A stretch of DNA of 64,000 bases, taken from positions 3,596,001 to 3,660,000 of the forward strand of contig NC_079883.1 of the NCBI RefSeq assembly GCF_029227915.1, given 5' to 3'. The stretch comes from Hydractinia symbiolongicarpus (Eukaryota; Cnidaria; Hydrozoa; Anthoathecata; Hydractiniidae). Every line of letters begins with the position of its first letter. The first letter of the stretch is position 1. The notes beneath the pieces were generated by a model. It was not told where the DNA came from. It did not search any database and saw nothing but the letters and a program-made list of their open reading frames with translations. The translations under genes and the position numbers were made by a program. Positions 1 to 10,446 of this stretch are shown here, in pieces.

Positions 1-1369
1 GAACTTCTGTGTAGCATCGGAGGTTTGGGCGCCAGTATCTCTCGTCCATAAAGACATGAAAACAATAGATAATTGTTTCTTACCAGACTATCTTTTTCTT
101 ACTATGAATACTTTTTATTATGAATAGGTGTTTCGCAACTATTCTAGTAAAATGAAATTTTTGTGACTCTAGTGCAGAGACCTATTTAGTTAATCTCTTT
201 GTAATATTAACTTGTGAAACCTACTTAGTGAAATGACATGCTCTAATGATTATGAATCGAAAAGAGGGTTTCTTGTCCTGTTAGCATAGCGAGCCACAAA
301 CGACACAATACACATCTTTTTGGTGGTCGCAATTACAGCGCCGGTACTGGCGGCCAAACATTTTTCGAAGTAATACAAATTGTTTTTGATCCTTCTGCCG
401 CCTCCTAGACATTTTTTTATACAAAAAACGTAAGTATTTGGTTAATCCTGAAGTTTCATTAAAATTTTAATAATTTGAGCCTCAATTATTTCAACTTTTT
501 TTATTTAACCCTAAATCGTTAGTATTCATTTCTGACGTAATTTCGAACGGATGAAAACAAACGAATGATTTCTAGAGCAGCCATGAAAGAAACTAAAAAA
601 TGTTTAAATTTCGACTTTTTAGAAAGTGTAATGAATTTTATTTAAGATTGAAATTTATCAAAACAAGAAATTCCAGTCATAGATTGTAATTAATTGTGTC
701 ATAAAGCTATAATTATCTTTGAGAAAACACGTCATCCTGAACTTTATTAAAAGAAATGGTTTGAAGTTGAGCCGTACGCAAAAGAGTAAAAAGCGTAACA
801 AAGAAGACTATAGGGATACATACAGTGATGAAGTTTATGCCACATTTAGAGAATGGCTTTTTTAAGCTAGTAGAAATGATCATTATATTGTCAAGTTTGG
901 CAGATTTCCACATAACGAGATTTAATAATGATCAATCGCCGTTATCATTGCCAATAATTCAAAGAAAACCTACAAATTGATTGATGTAGCAATACAGAAA
1001 ACAAAAACAAAACTCATGGCCTGGATTAGATAGCATCTGGAAAACAACCCAAGACTGCAGTGATTTTTTGTGGATCTGGTAAAAGAATTAGTGAGGACAA
1101 AAAGCTTCAAAACATTCGCAAGTGGATGTATATTTCCAAAACTGTGCTTAGGCAGATGCGTGTTGTGAATGAGTTATCCGCACCGTAAAACCAGCTGTTG
1201 GAAATAGATTGGTTTTCTTAATATTGCTGGCATTTGCTGGTATGGCGTACCTGGAGCGACAGATGTATGACAACCTATCGATGCAAGCTACGCTAAACAA
1301 CTAAAAGCCTTATTAAAATAGGCACACTACAGTCGGTTCTCGAAAACTCAAACTGTCAGGGGACCGACG
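1..1369. other. Intergenic, no gene seen
   Basis: AT-rich sequence with frequent stops in all six frames. I see no domain, no RNA gene and no clear repeat. A short open frame at 713-913 (-) has no recognisable features and is probably chance. Confidence 0.5.
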
Positions 1370-1880
1370 AAAAAGTTCGAGATATAAAAAGTTTGAGGTA
1401 AAGGATGGTGGAGTTATTGAGCGTCGAAGGACTTTAAAGTTCGAGATAGCAAAAGACCCGTACTTGTTTACGAAAGTACGTTCTTGATTAAATTGTTTAG
1501 CCAGAAACGAGGAACTTCCGCTTTGTAGTCATTTTTGAAATGAGGAGGATTTCAAAAATCCCAATTTGTAAACATTCGAAAAGCTTTTTTATGTATTAAT
1601 CAAACGTTTTATAAAATCGAATGTTTTTGTTTGAAAAATAAGGGAAAAGTTCAAGATAACGTGATAAAATGAGCTGAAGGGACTAGAAAAAAAAGGTTCG
1701 ACAAAACTAAAGTTCGATATAACGAAGTTCAAAATAACGGAGTTCGAAATAACTGAGTTCGAAATAACGGAGTTCGAAATATAGAATTAAATTTTGCCTA
1801 CAAGAGATTGCAATGACTGAAAGGAACGGAAAAAGTTCGGGACAGGGAAAGTTCGAGATAAAGGGTATTCGAGATATCGA
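1370..1880. repeat. Degenerate GTTCGA-type minisatellite
   Basis: The motif GTTCGARATAACG and variants (AGTTCGAGATA, AGTTCAAAATAACG) recur many times. The cleanest tandem run is about 1701-1780, with a unit of about 17 bp. Looser copies lie at 1370-1480, 1640-1660 and 1830-1880. The repeat also creates a spurious minus-strand reading frame with a YFEL peptide repeat. Confidence 0.65.
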
Positions 1881-1984
1881 GCGTCCATTGTATAAGTGGT
1901 TGGAGGCGCTGAAAAAATGGTACTCTCTAAACACCTCATTTACAGCATCAAAATGACGTATCCTTATCCGCGCTCTGCCAGACA

Positions 1985-2240
1985 ACTTACCGCAACATAA
2001 AACGGCGCCATCTCCCCAATTTTCCCCACATGAATTAATTTTTGGGCTAACTCGGGGCTATGTTAACATTCACTCGCTGATATTGAATTGCTGCTAAGGG
2101 AAATCAAACTCTCTTACGCTGGGGGATTCTGCTAATCAAGTAGTACCTGACAACCTTCGTGATGCTACAGAGGATAATCAGGATCTAGATCAAAATCAGG
2201 AATTCGATCGTGGAGGAGGGCGACATGGAAGGGAACATTT
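1985..2240 (+). pseudogene. Possible retroelement integrase C-terminal scrap
   Basis: A short plus-strand translation contains FSPHELIFG followed by acidic and hydrophilic residues. This resembles the 'sPfeLvFG' segment at the end of Ty3/gypsy- or Pao-type integrase cores. There is no catalytic residue, no LTR and no flanking reverse transcriptase, so this is a weak pattern match. It could be chance. Confidence 0.25.
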
Positions 2241-2520
2241 TTGCTTTGTCAAACATGTCATATAAACATTTAGTTTATTATAAATAGATGTATGTTAAAT
2301 ATAAATTTCATGAAAAAACATATTTGTGTGTCCTGCCCGTCTTGTGTAAGTTTCTTAATGTTGGTGATTTTCTTAGCCTGCTCAAGTTACTTAATAAAAG
2401 TTTCTTAAAATTTGGGTTTTCTGAGTCTAAGGTTTCTTATAGAGTGGTTTCTTATAAAAAATGTGTAGTCGCTTTACACCAGGGTTGGTTGTGCACGAGT
2501 TCTTTGCGCCCAACCTGGCA

Positions 2521-2525
2521 AATGC
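2521..2525. repeat. Left target-site duplication of outer element (AATGC)
   Basis: AATGC here directly precedes the left terminus AGCTACTTTAGGG. The same five bases follow the right terminus at 23442-23446. Confidence 0.75.
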
Positions 2526-2681
2526 AGCTACTTTAGGGATGGAATATACCAACACTTTTTAAAAAACCACGGTCAAACTCGCATCAAAAATATCATCCAC
2601 AATTTCACTTGTGACGTCACAACTTTTCGTCACGCCCCATTGCACAAAATTCTGCTAATAATCAACGCATGCGCTGTAACA
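2526..2681 (+). repeat. Left terminal inverted repeat of outer element
   Basis: It matches the reverse complement of 23343-23441, apart from about 57 extra bases around 2567-2623 that the right copy lacks. The shared core includes TTTAGGGATGGAATATACC and GTCACGCCCCATTGCACA. The repeat ends just before the capsid fragment at 2683. Confidence 0.8.
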
Positions 2682-2682
2682 C

Positions 2683-3735
2683 GTGACCAACATGTTTAGT
2701 AACATTGGTAAAAGCCTGGTAAAGAACCTACGTATCACTTTGAACGGTAAAAAGGTACAGAACATATCGGATTACAATATCCTAGCCGTGTATAGGGACT
2801 TGTGGCTGCCAAAATTTGATAGGGACAACAACCTTGTTTTAGAGGGCATCAATCCTAACGACGGGACCATCAAGGCCCTGCAGGTTAAGGCAACTGGTCA
2901 TGTGGGAACGGATAAAGAAAAGGCAATCGTGGCGGCATAAGGAAACACTTTCTGCATACCACTAGGCAAGATTTTTTAACTGACAAGGGACCTACACTTT
3001 TATGCAGCGGGTTTATACGACAGGCTACAATTCGTAATACATTTTGCAGGACATGCTGATGTCATCAAGGATGGAGGTACGGGGTCCAGGAAAACGGCGA
3101 AGGCAGCCGATGCCGCGTACGGGATAAACAACATTAGGTTAGAATTTGACAAGCTCAGTCATGAAGGTCTTGCGAGCGTATTGATGTCGAGGTATGCAAG
3201 ATTGGCCCTACTATACAAAAGCATACTCCGTAGCAAGTTGTTTATTATTAAAAAAGCCGACACAAGTTATAACCTCCAATTTGACACCCCCTCCAAATCG
3301 TTTAAGGGTGTCTTGCTACTCTTCATAGACCCTGTAAAAGTGAAGGTTTACGCTGGCATTAACGAAACGTTTTATAACCCCGAGATTGAGAGGGTTAGCG
3401 TGACTGTCGAGGGAGAGCCTAATGAGTTGTACTCTCACGCCATGTTGCCCAAGGATCACCTTTAACAGATTGTGAACCTCTTTGGTAGCCACGACTCGAA
3501 CGTAACCATCGGGCAATTTTTCAATGAAAGGTATGCCCTCTTCATCGACTTTCAGGCGTCTCCCGATCATACCCTACGTGGTAGTGGAAGGCCCCTACAA
3601 TGTCTAAATGATAGCATCACCCGACATATCACCATAAAAGCAGACGGAACCAGAGATTTCATGGCTTACGTCTACCTCTTACAGGATGCCCAATTAAATA
3701 TCCTAGACTGTAGGTTTCATTCTGTGGAGTATTAA
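2683..3735 (+). pseudogene. Major capsid protein remnant (outer element)
   Basis: This is a decayed relative of the intact capsid gene at 15349-16620. One frame aligns from about residue 75 of that protein to the shared C-terminus FHSVEY. The N-terminal quarter is missing because the terminal repeat starts there. Three in-frame stops are visible: 2938-2940, about 2977, and 3463-3465. Conserved blocks include ISDYN, YRDLWLPKF, EGINPNDG, ELYSHAML and YALFIDF. The intact relative looks like a double-jelly-roll capsid protein, so this copy would have formed the icosahedral shell of a virus-like particle. It cannot now give a full product. Confidence 0.8.
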
Positions 3736-3780
3736 ATGACCACAATTTATATTTGTCCTCGGAGGCAAATACAAATCAAT

Positions 3781-4527
3781 ATGGAAGAAAGCAAGAGCTG
3801 TAAAAAATGTAAAAAAGTGTTGGACTTGGATGCATTTAAGGTGTTGAAAAATGGTCAAGCTACAAAGACATGCATCAAATGCCTGGATAAAAAGAAACAG
3901 CAACGTGAACGCAATAGGTGCCCCAATCAAAGGCAGAGATCCTCCTGTAAAGAATGTGGGGGAAGTCAAATTTCCCCCTATCAAAGGGTGAGATCTAGGT
4001 GTAAGGAATGCAAGGGAAGACAAATATGCCCGCATCAAAGGCAGAGATCCCAATGTAAGGAGTGTAGTGGAAGCCAGATTTGTTCCCATCAAAGGATAAG
4101 ATCCCACTGTAAAGAGTGTGAAGGTAATGGTATTTGCCCTCATGAAAGGCGAAGATCCAGGTGTAAAGAATGTGGCGGTAGTCAAATATGCCCCAATCAA
4201 AGGGTGAGATCCACCTGTAAAGAATGCGGGGAAGTCAAATTTGCCCCCATCAAAGGGTGAGATCCCGGCGTAAAGAATGTGGCGGAAGTCAGATATTCTC
4301 CCATCAAGTTAGATTTGCCCTAAGGCAGAGGGGACAATGTAAGGAGTGTGGTGGAAGTCAAATATGCCCCCATCAACGGGTGAGATCCAAGTGTAAAGAC
4401 TGTGGGGGAAGTGAAATATGCCCTCATTAAAGGGGAAAGATCCAGGTGCAAAGAATGTGGGGGAAGTCAAATTTGTCCTCATCAAAGGATAAGGTATCGC
4501 TGTAAGGAATGCAAGAAGAAACAATAA
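3781..4527 (+). pseudogene. Cys/His 18-residue repeat protein, plus-strand copy
   Basis: Product type: an N-terminal CxxC...CxxC segment (MEESKSCKKCKK, then CIKCLD) followed by about eleven 18-residue units of the form CPHQRxRSxCKECGGSQI. Each unit offers two or three Cys plus a His, so a string of small zinc-binding modules is likely. Similar repeats occur in cnidarian and giant-virus proteins, but their function is unknown to me. The likely start is 3781, which aligns with the minus-strand copy; an in-frame ATG at 3736 adds 15 unrelated residues. Frameshifts near 4235 and 4310 and a stop near 4428 break it. It sits between capsid and membrane gene, a slot that is only 8 bp wide in the inner element, so it looks like accessory cargo. 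Its stop and the next ATG touch (TAAATG). Confidence 0.75.
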
Positions 4528-4690
4528 ATGGCAATGATTGCTGTATTTATCTTTTATTTCAGCAAGCTCTCGGGACATGGCTAAGAGGAGCGCAGGCGTC
4601 ATGACGAGGCCGTCGAAAAGTTAAATACAGCCCAGGCGGAGTGGATACGTAAGAGGCAGGGGAAACTCGACTGGTTCAACGAGGAACAAG
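4528..4690 (+). pseudogene. Small membrane protein remnant (outer element)
   Basis: The frame starts at ATG 4528 and aligns with the gene at 16628-17023. It shares FSKL, ERRRHD and a helix ending LDWFNEEQ. An in-frame TGA follows SGHG. Homology stops near 4690 and the sequence runs straight into an integrase tail, so a deletion removed the C-terminal membrane segment and most of the integrase gene. Confidence 0.65.
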
Positions 4691-4846
4691 AAGGGCAAAC
4701 ATACTCACAGGTTGGATCGTATTGTGACGGGTAGTCGTCTTTTATACTACCTAAAGGATGATCCTGAAAGAAGCTTTGTCTCGGAAGAACTCATGCAGGT
4801 ACCGGAGGATGTTAAAGTGCCTCCACAACATGTGAAGGATTGGTAA
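4691..4846 (+). pseudogene. Integrase C-terminal remnant (outer element)
   Basis: From about 4708 the frame encodes RLDRIVTGSRLLYYLKDD and ends VKDW at a TAA (4844-4846). It matches the end of the inner integrase (17882-18021) almost residue for residue. The catalytic core is absent. The last 35 bases overlap the opposing gene that ends at 4812, a convergent layout also found, more loosely, in the inner element. Confidence 0.75.
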
Positions 4847-5407
4847 ATAGTATCTTCAGGAGTACCTCCAAGGGTTCATCCTCCAACTCCTTACTCGGAT
4901 ACCTTATATACAGCAAGGGTGGATCGGTATAGAATGGATATCCATAAACGATACTTTTGATGACATCAGGCTCACTATCCAAATCAATATCAACCAACTG
5001 CCTATCCGGTATAGGAAAATTGAGTATTTTTCTTATTGTTGCTATATCAGCCAAATCCGATAGCTTCAGGTCCCTATCCTTGATAACCTCGTAACAGAGT
5101 GCCCCATACTTATTCTCCTTAACCGAAAAAATATAGAGCCCTAGGCGTTCAATATCATCCTCGAGATCATCATCGATCCCGCTTCTTGCAAATGTCTCCC
5201 ATGCTTTTTCGCCTGATGCTACCCTGTGTAAAAGATCATCATCCGTGGGGTATTCAAAACCTTCATACTATGCCCGTCTCGATACCTAAAATTTTCTAGG
5301 CAGGTAGGACAATAACCCGTTACTGATCCTACATTTATGCAGCAATACAGGACGGGTACCCGAATATCATAACCCCTTACTTGCTTTTTTTGTTTATAGG
5401 CTTCCAT
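4812..5407 (-). pseudogene. Conserved element protein of about 190 residues, outer copy
   Basis: I do not recognise a function. Two frames (5407-5219, then 5054-4812) align consecutively to the inner gene at 18155-18732. The N-terminus has CC followed by TGYCPTCLENFRY, a Cys cluster that could bind zinc with its neighbours. The C-terminal part has PDRQLVDIDLDSEPDVI and VYGYPFYT, conserved in both copies. A frameshift near 5250-5270 breaks it. It is convergent with the integrase in both elements. Confidence 0.65.
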
Positions 5408-5460
5408 CTTTTTGATATTTCACTACCTTTTAACATACAGCTGAAAGAGTAAAAAAGGAT

Positions 5461-5489
5461 AATTTTAATACCGTAAGGGTATTAAAATT
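5461..5489. other. Intergenic palindrome (12-bp arms)
   Basis: AATTTTAATACC at 5461-5472 and its exact reverse complement at 5478-5489 are separated by 5 bases. It lies between two minus-strand genes and is a candidate transcript 3'-end hairpin or regulatory dyad, one of a family in these elements. Confidence 0.7.
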
Positions 5490-5498
5490 AGCGTCTGT

Positions 5499-6256
5499 TT
5501 AGTCGTCTAGTGCTGGAACACCCAAATCATATAGCTCATCCCGAGTAAGATCGATAAGCCTGAAATGGTTTCTATAACGTTCCACATGCTCCTCCTCCTC
5601 AAACCGATTAAAGGTTTGTATACCGTTGGGGTTGTCGATGACGACAATCTCCTCCGCGCCTGGGTAATTGTCACTGAACCACAATCCCTTTTTCTTAATA
5701 TTGCGCCTCTGAACACGCGTGCAGTAATAAGGAACGGAAACAATATGTCCGTGGGGGTTGCAAATGGGGCAACGCAGTCTCCTTTTTTCATGATGGCAAA
5801 TTTGATTACCGCCACATTCTTTACAGGAGGATCTTATCCTTTGATGGGGGTATCTTTGACTACCGTCACATTCTTTACACCTGGATCTTTGCCTTTCATG
5901 AGGGCAACTACCATTACCTACACACTCTTTACAGTGGGATCTTATCCTTTGATGCGGGCAAATTTGACTTTCGCCACATTCTTTACAGGTGGATCTCACG
6001 CTTTGATGGGGGCATATTTGACTACCGCCACATTCTTTACACCTGGATCTTCCCCTTTCATGAGGGCAAATACCATTACCTCCACACTCTTTACATTGGG
6101 GTCTCTGTCTTTGATGGGGGCACTTTGTACGCTCCTTTGACACCTTGCTAGCATCGAGGCATTTTATGCACCATTTTGTTAGTTGAGATTTACGCTTGAT
6201 CTTGAAACTGTCTAAAGATAAAAAGTGTTTACATTTTGAACACTAACATTTTCCAT
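5499..6256 (-). pseudogene. Cys/His 18-residue repeat protein, minus-strand copy with C-terminal domain
   Basis: A continuous frame from 6143 to 5499 holds seven 18-residue units (CPHQRQRPQCKECGGNGI type), then a roughly 90-residue tail with VSVPYYCTRVQRRN and a DLTRDELYDLG ending. Upstream bases 6144-6256 encode the same CxxC...CxxC head as the plus-strand copy, but with an apparent 1-base loss near 6243. The true start is therefore likely ATG 6254-6256 and the gene is lightly broken. The leader shares bases with that of the plus copy (GACCACAA, TTTGTCCT), so leader and gene were duplicated together. This copy keeps a C-terminal domain that the plus copy lacks. Zinc binding is likely from the Cys/His spacing; the role is unknown. 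Confidence 0.75.
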
Positions 6257-6306
6257 CAATGTTGACTCGTTTTTGCCCTAGGAGGACAAACACGAGTTGT
6301 GGTCAC

Positions 6307-6558
6307 TTATTTTGGTTTAGGAACTATGCTGGCGGGTAGCCACCCTTTGGAGACGGCCATTTCAGGACTTGCTCACCCTGCTGAAAAATAGGCAACCATC
6401 TTAAGATCGCTGGTATCCATTTTTGTAGATTGCCTTGTTATGTCAAAAAATTTCTTACCTGCCATGGCATAGGCAAATGTGAAACCAAGGTCCAAGACTG
6501 TTTCGTACAACATATCCAAAATCTCCTTTTCCTTCGGTGTTACGTTGCTTGTGGTCAT
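6307..6558 (-). pseudogene. Small hydrophobic element protein
   Basis: The frame starts at ATG 6558 after AATAA and encodes KEKEILDMLYETVLDLG, then a hydrophobic AFAYAMAGKK-type stretch. It reaches TGA at 6370-6372, after which the same frame continues (MAVSKGWLPASIVPKPK) to TAA at 6307-6309. The most likely reading is a single protein of about 83 residues with one nonsense mutation. I recall similar short proteins in cnidarian virus-like elements; the function is unknown. It is downstream of the polymerase in a run of small genes. Confidence 0.55.
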
Positions 6559-6569
6559 TTATTAAGTGT

Positions 6570-6586
6570 AATTTTTTGAAAAAATT
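6570..6586. other. Intergenic palindrome (8-bp arms)
   Basis: AATTTTTT, G, AAAAAATT. It sits in the 27-bp gap between the stop of one minus-strand gene and the ATG of the next. Confidence 0.5.
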
Positions 6587-6936
6587 CAATGCATCTTGAA
6601 GATCTCAATCTGAGGCCGCGTTTTGCCTTGTATCCCCTGCTGGGGCTCCGATGTGGGGTTTTGGGGTTTGTTTTTAGCCCTACCAAACATATACCAGACA
6701 CCTACCCCTATGGCCAATATAGCTAGTGTTCCTACCCTATAGATGTGAACCGACTGTATAGAACTATCTCCAGAACAGGCTTTGACTGCAGGCTGTACAG
6801 TACCCTCTTGTTGCTTCATTTCTTTCTTCCTCTTCTTCATCAGTGCAGCCAACTTGTGTCCTTGGGCATCTCTTCACGGATGCTTTGGCGGCTTTGTAAT
6901 GACTCTCTTTTCTTGTTTCTGAACTTCTTTACTCAC
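6586..6936 (-). pseudogene. Basic single-pass membrane protein of the element
   Basis: The frame from about 6936 reads VSKEVQKQEKRVITKPPKHP, then TGA, then continues as a Lys/Arg-rich segment (KLAALMKKRKKEM). One membrane span (YRVGTLAILAIGVGVWYMF) and a polar Pro/Gln tail follow. The arrangement of basic head, single span and polar tail is intact apart from the nonsense codon. The expected start is a GTG at 6934-6936, perhaps a decayed ATG, and it overlaps the stop of the upstream gene at 6929-6931. A virion or host-membrane protein is a guess. Confidence 0.55.
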
Positions 6937-7153
6937 TTATCTTATAGCACCGTCTCCGCCTCCTCCACTCCTTCTCCTTTAAAATTTGACGCTTATTGGG
7001 CGGGGGTTCCACATGTTCGTATTCTACAAAGGTGGCTGCGTCGAATACTTGTGCAATATCAGACATCCTTTTTATTAGTAGTCGATATCGAAAAAGTACA
7101 TAGGCAATCAGAGCATAGGGTAGCAGTATAGCGACTAGAGTACACACTTCCAT
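6929..7153 (-). CDS. Small membrane protein with basic C-terminus
   Basis: An uninterrupted 74-residue frame. An N-terminal span (VCTLVAILLPYALIAYVLF) is followed by RYRLLIKR, then a soluble part and a strongly basic end (EKEWRRRRRCYKI). ATG 7153 follows GGGAATAAA and lies 9 bases after the polymerase stop, so both genes may share a transcript. I do not recognise a family. It is one of the few frames in the outer element without a visible lesion, though at 74 residues that could be luck. Confidence 0.5.
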   Translation of the reverse strand: MEVCTLVAILLPYALIAYVLFRYRLLIKRMSDIAQVFDAATFVEYEHVEPPPNKRQILKEKEWRRRRRCYKISE

Positions 7154-10100
7154 TTTATTCCCCTAAACCACAAGCGGAGAGGTATCAACACCATCGTCAT
7201 GTACAATTCTTTTGTCGTAAAAGGCTGAGAGGCCAAGCTTGTTTTGTTTGTACGTGATCATACCCCGCTCATGTACAAGAAAACCTACGTTTTTGGCCAT
7301 ATCTAAACCACTCTTCAGCGCACTCAGGTATCTACCCGAGGTCACAGCATTTTGTCTCTTTGACATGCCCTTACATGAGAATTTAGTACCCTCCTTACCT
7401 TTAACAAAGTAGCACTTAGTTTTTAGGGTAATCATCCGAAACCCAATAAATCCTTCCTTAAATAACCCTCTTGTTTGGCTCGAGTACTTATCGGTGACGA
7501 GCCAGTTTTTTACGTCTTTATCATGCTCGTCAAGCAGTTCGAGAAGAACGACATCCCTCAACTCTTCTCCGGTGATGGCAAAATACGCACTGTCGGTGTC
7601 CATGTAAATATACTCAAAGTTCCAACAATCCACGTATTTGTCCAGAAAATCGTTGTAAAATTCGACCATGCGCAACTTCGCGAGTTGATATACCGCGATA
7701 CCGCACTGGTAGGGTCTATCGATAGTACATTTGTGCTTGTCCCTTCTTACCTCATACGCATTCCCAATCTCTTCAAGGTCCTCCAGGTACGGGCTCCGCA
7801 GGGCTGCATCATCCTCCTTTTCATCCCTTGTAAATGTAGTATTTGCATGCCTTGCCAAAACTTCAATCATCTTGCCGTTGAACAAGTTGCCTTTTAACTT
7901 TGCCGTATCCCCTACATTACGTTTGTCGGGGTCTTTATCAGCCTGTCGTCGTGCATCGGCAATCTCCTCCGGAAACCAGGCAAAGGGCCTACCTCGAGCG
8001 TGGTTGAGGAACTGGTGAAAGGCAGTAACCTTTAGCCCATGGTTAAGGTACCATTTTAGTACAGGGGTATAAAGTAGGATTTTTTCAGCTCTCATCAAAC
8101 CCAAAAGTTAACGTTTTTAAGTATTCGTGCATGTGCTCGGGGATTTGATAATCAGGTATCTCCTTGACGACAAACAGGGAAGCCATTTCACTAAACCTTT
8201 CGCACAGATACTCGGTTACCTCGATAACAACCTGGGCAAACCCACACAACGGTCCATCCATCACACCCCGCGCCAGTAGCTCTAAATTATGTGCCGATTT
8301 CGGTGCAGCCACCTTGATCAACTGTTCCTTCCAACAAGGAGAGTCCTGCATAAGGGTACTTGGGTACAGCATGTTTGCATCATACCCTATGGTCTTGCAC
8401 TTGTGGGGTTTGCTGTACACGTGAAATCTGATACCCGTCACGTCTCGTTCGTGGTATCTACAGAATACGATTGCGGGACCACCCACCATCGCCGTCCGCA
8501 AAAGGTCGTAGGCCTCATTCCTTGTACATTTTTCACATGTTTTCCGTACCTCCTTGCAGGCCTTACTAGTCTTGCTATAGCAACAGTCCTTACACCTATG
8601 CCTGCAGGGGTCTCCTGGAGCGTATAGCTGTAGCTTTGGGTTCAGCCGTAGAGACATGTTCAATACGTAGCGCATTGACACGCTCGGAATACTGACTGTG
8701 TCCTTCAAAATATCGATTTCATCATCGTAATACTGCAACCTCGTCTTGTTCACGCCTTCAATGAACGGTTCCACATCGGCTAAGTTGTACTCACGCAACC
8801 AGTCCATCATGGTGACACAGCCTTGCCCGTAAAACTCGGAGCGGAATGTCTCGTATTCTTCGCCGGATAGTGTGTTTCTCCCACTTAGACGGCTATAAAA
8901 GTCCTCGTGAGTCACAGGCCCAACATGTTTCAGCTTCTCGTGGCTCGTCAACCATTCATACGGAAACATGAGCTTTTCGAGCTTACATTCCAACGACTTG
9001 CACCAACCGTCTTAGCTTAGACCGGGGGCAAGGAAATTTTTAATATCTAGAAATTTGAATCTCAAGGTAGTGAGGAACATGTAGTCTTTATCCTTTTTCA
9101 TCGCCTCGATCTTATCGCTCTGCGCGATCTCTTCAACAAAATACCGCTTGATCATGTTGATGTCGTACTTGCCGGAATTAAACCCTATTACAGCTACTTG
9201 ATTTAGCCACTCATCCCACAACTCCCGGTTCTTTTTGGAGAGCATGTCAAAGTCGTCGGGCTTCGGGTACATTCTCTCGACCTCTTTCACAACGAGGGCA
9301 TTCCTCTTTTCCAGCTCCTCCACAATCTGCTTGACCAAAACCTTGGGGTCTTCGTGCTCGATGAACGTCCGGTGGCCATTCAAACTATCTGCAATACCAA
9401 CACTTATAGGAACATGCCTCGAAAGTTATGTTAGAACGGATATATGCCGATAATTTAAAGGTGATAGGAGGGCTTCGAAATCAAATACCAGGTAGTGAGG
9501 ATATGGCTTGAACTTCTTCTGAAAGTACCTTCTGATTTTGGGTGGTTTTTCACATTCCCAAGCCGTGACGAGGTTATAGCCCTTTTTCCGTTTCATCCTT
9601 TCGTTGGACAGGGTTGCACCATACCGGGCCTTTTCTGCCTCGGTTATCCCGGACAGACAAAGACATCCGTGCCACTTGCAACTGTTGTACTCGTAAACAG
9701 TCTTTGTGACAGGCTCATACCCATCCACTTTCCACTCCTTTTTGCCATCACGGATAACACGTTCACCACCATGACCGCATAAGGCATGATGGATATGTCT
9801 TCCGGTTTGCTTTGACATGTATTCTATCCATTTTGATGCATCATAGCTATACACCTCATCGTAAAAGACCTTCTCAGCCCTGCTCGGCATACGTTTGACC
9901 TTCCACCCTTTGCAGATAATCGTCGTCTTAACACCCCCGCATTCGTTCCTTTTATGCCGCGTAAGATTCCAAACCTCGGTAGAAACTTGGCCGCATACCT
10001 TGCATTGCCAGTGTTGGGTCAGCACACCTAAATCCTTGATAAAAAAACAGTACCCGTCCAGCATACCAAGATTGATAGTGTCTAAACCCTTTTTTTATTG

Positions 10101-10167
10101 CCTTTGACCATAGACGAGTCGCCATGGTGTTTTCTCAGAGTTTGTCCTGGTTTCAAAGACTCTGACG

Positions 10168-10212
10168 TTGATCTTGAATTGTTTGATCTTGAATTGTATG
10201 ATCTTGAATTGT
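10168..10212 (-). repeat. Three tandem 15-bp units inside the polymerase gene
   Basis: The unit TTGATCTTGAATTGT occurs three times (10168-10182, 10183-10197, 10198-10212). Read on the coding strand it adds a repeated QFKI(I/K) pentapeptide. The inner polymerase has a single KFKIN at this place, so two units were gained without shifting the frame. Confidence 0.85.
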
Positions 10213-10441
10213 TTGGCAACGCCCTCCAGATCCACCAACCTCGTAGGCCTGACATCCTAACTCTTAAGCTTAGGGTTCCCGTAGTACTTTCAAGCTAATA
10301 TGAGAGCTGTCTTCGTTAGACGTTCTGTTCCCCGTGCTACGTTGGCCTTCTCCATCACACCTAAGCATCTCCAGAAACATAGGTTGTCTTTTCGTTCTTT
10401 TTCCCCGTCCATGGCGTAGATGCACCTCTTTTTTGCAGCCA

Positions 10442-10446
10442 GCCCG
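10442..10446. repeat. Left target-site duplication of inner element (GCCCG)
   Basis: GCCCG immediately precedes the left terminus AGTAGTAGTAGG. The same five bases follow the right terminus at 22656-22660. Confidence 0.85.

Larger units (their letters stand above)
7163..10446 (-). pseudogene. Protein-primed family B DNA polymerase, C-terminal portion (outer element)
   Basis: This part holds a zinc-finger-like CxxC...H segment near 9950-10010, Exo I (FDFEA, about 9475), Exo II (NSGKYDIN, about 9160-9180), motif A (YDANMLYPS, about 8360-8385), motif B and motif C (YMDTDS, about 7595). It is the DNA_pol_B_2 type that copies linear genomes with a terminal protein. Motif B reads KLKGNLFNG, whereas the inner copy keeps the usual NSFYG, so two key positions are changed. 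In-frame stops lie near 9012, 9426, 10095, 10259 and 10290, with a frameshift near 8090. A 15-bp in-frame triplication is at 10168-10212. The gene breaks at 10446 where the inner element begins; its N-terminal part is at 22656-23288. The C-terminus (DTSPLVV, stop 7163) appears complete. Confidence 0.88.

Noticed and set aside
3752-3772. A conserved dyad (TTTGTCCTC/GGAGGCAAA) as operator before the Cys/His-repeat genes
   Set aside because: It is only partly symmetrical, and its presence in both copies follows from duplication of the leader. There is not enough to claim a regulatory site.
3703-4200. Long minus-strand open frame opposite the Cys/His-repeat gene
   Set aside because: It is a shadow of the 54-bp coding repeat. 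Its own TFFTPGS-type repeat simply mirrors the codons of the real frame, and the same shadow appears opposite the other copy.
5565-6140. Plus-strand 191-residue frame
   Set aside because: Same reason: antisense shadow of the repeat gene at 5499-6256.
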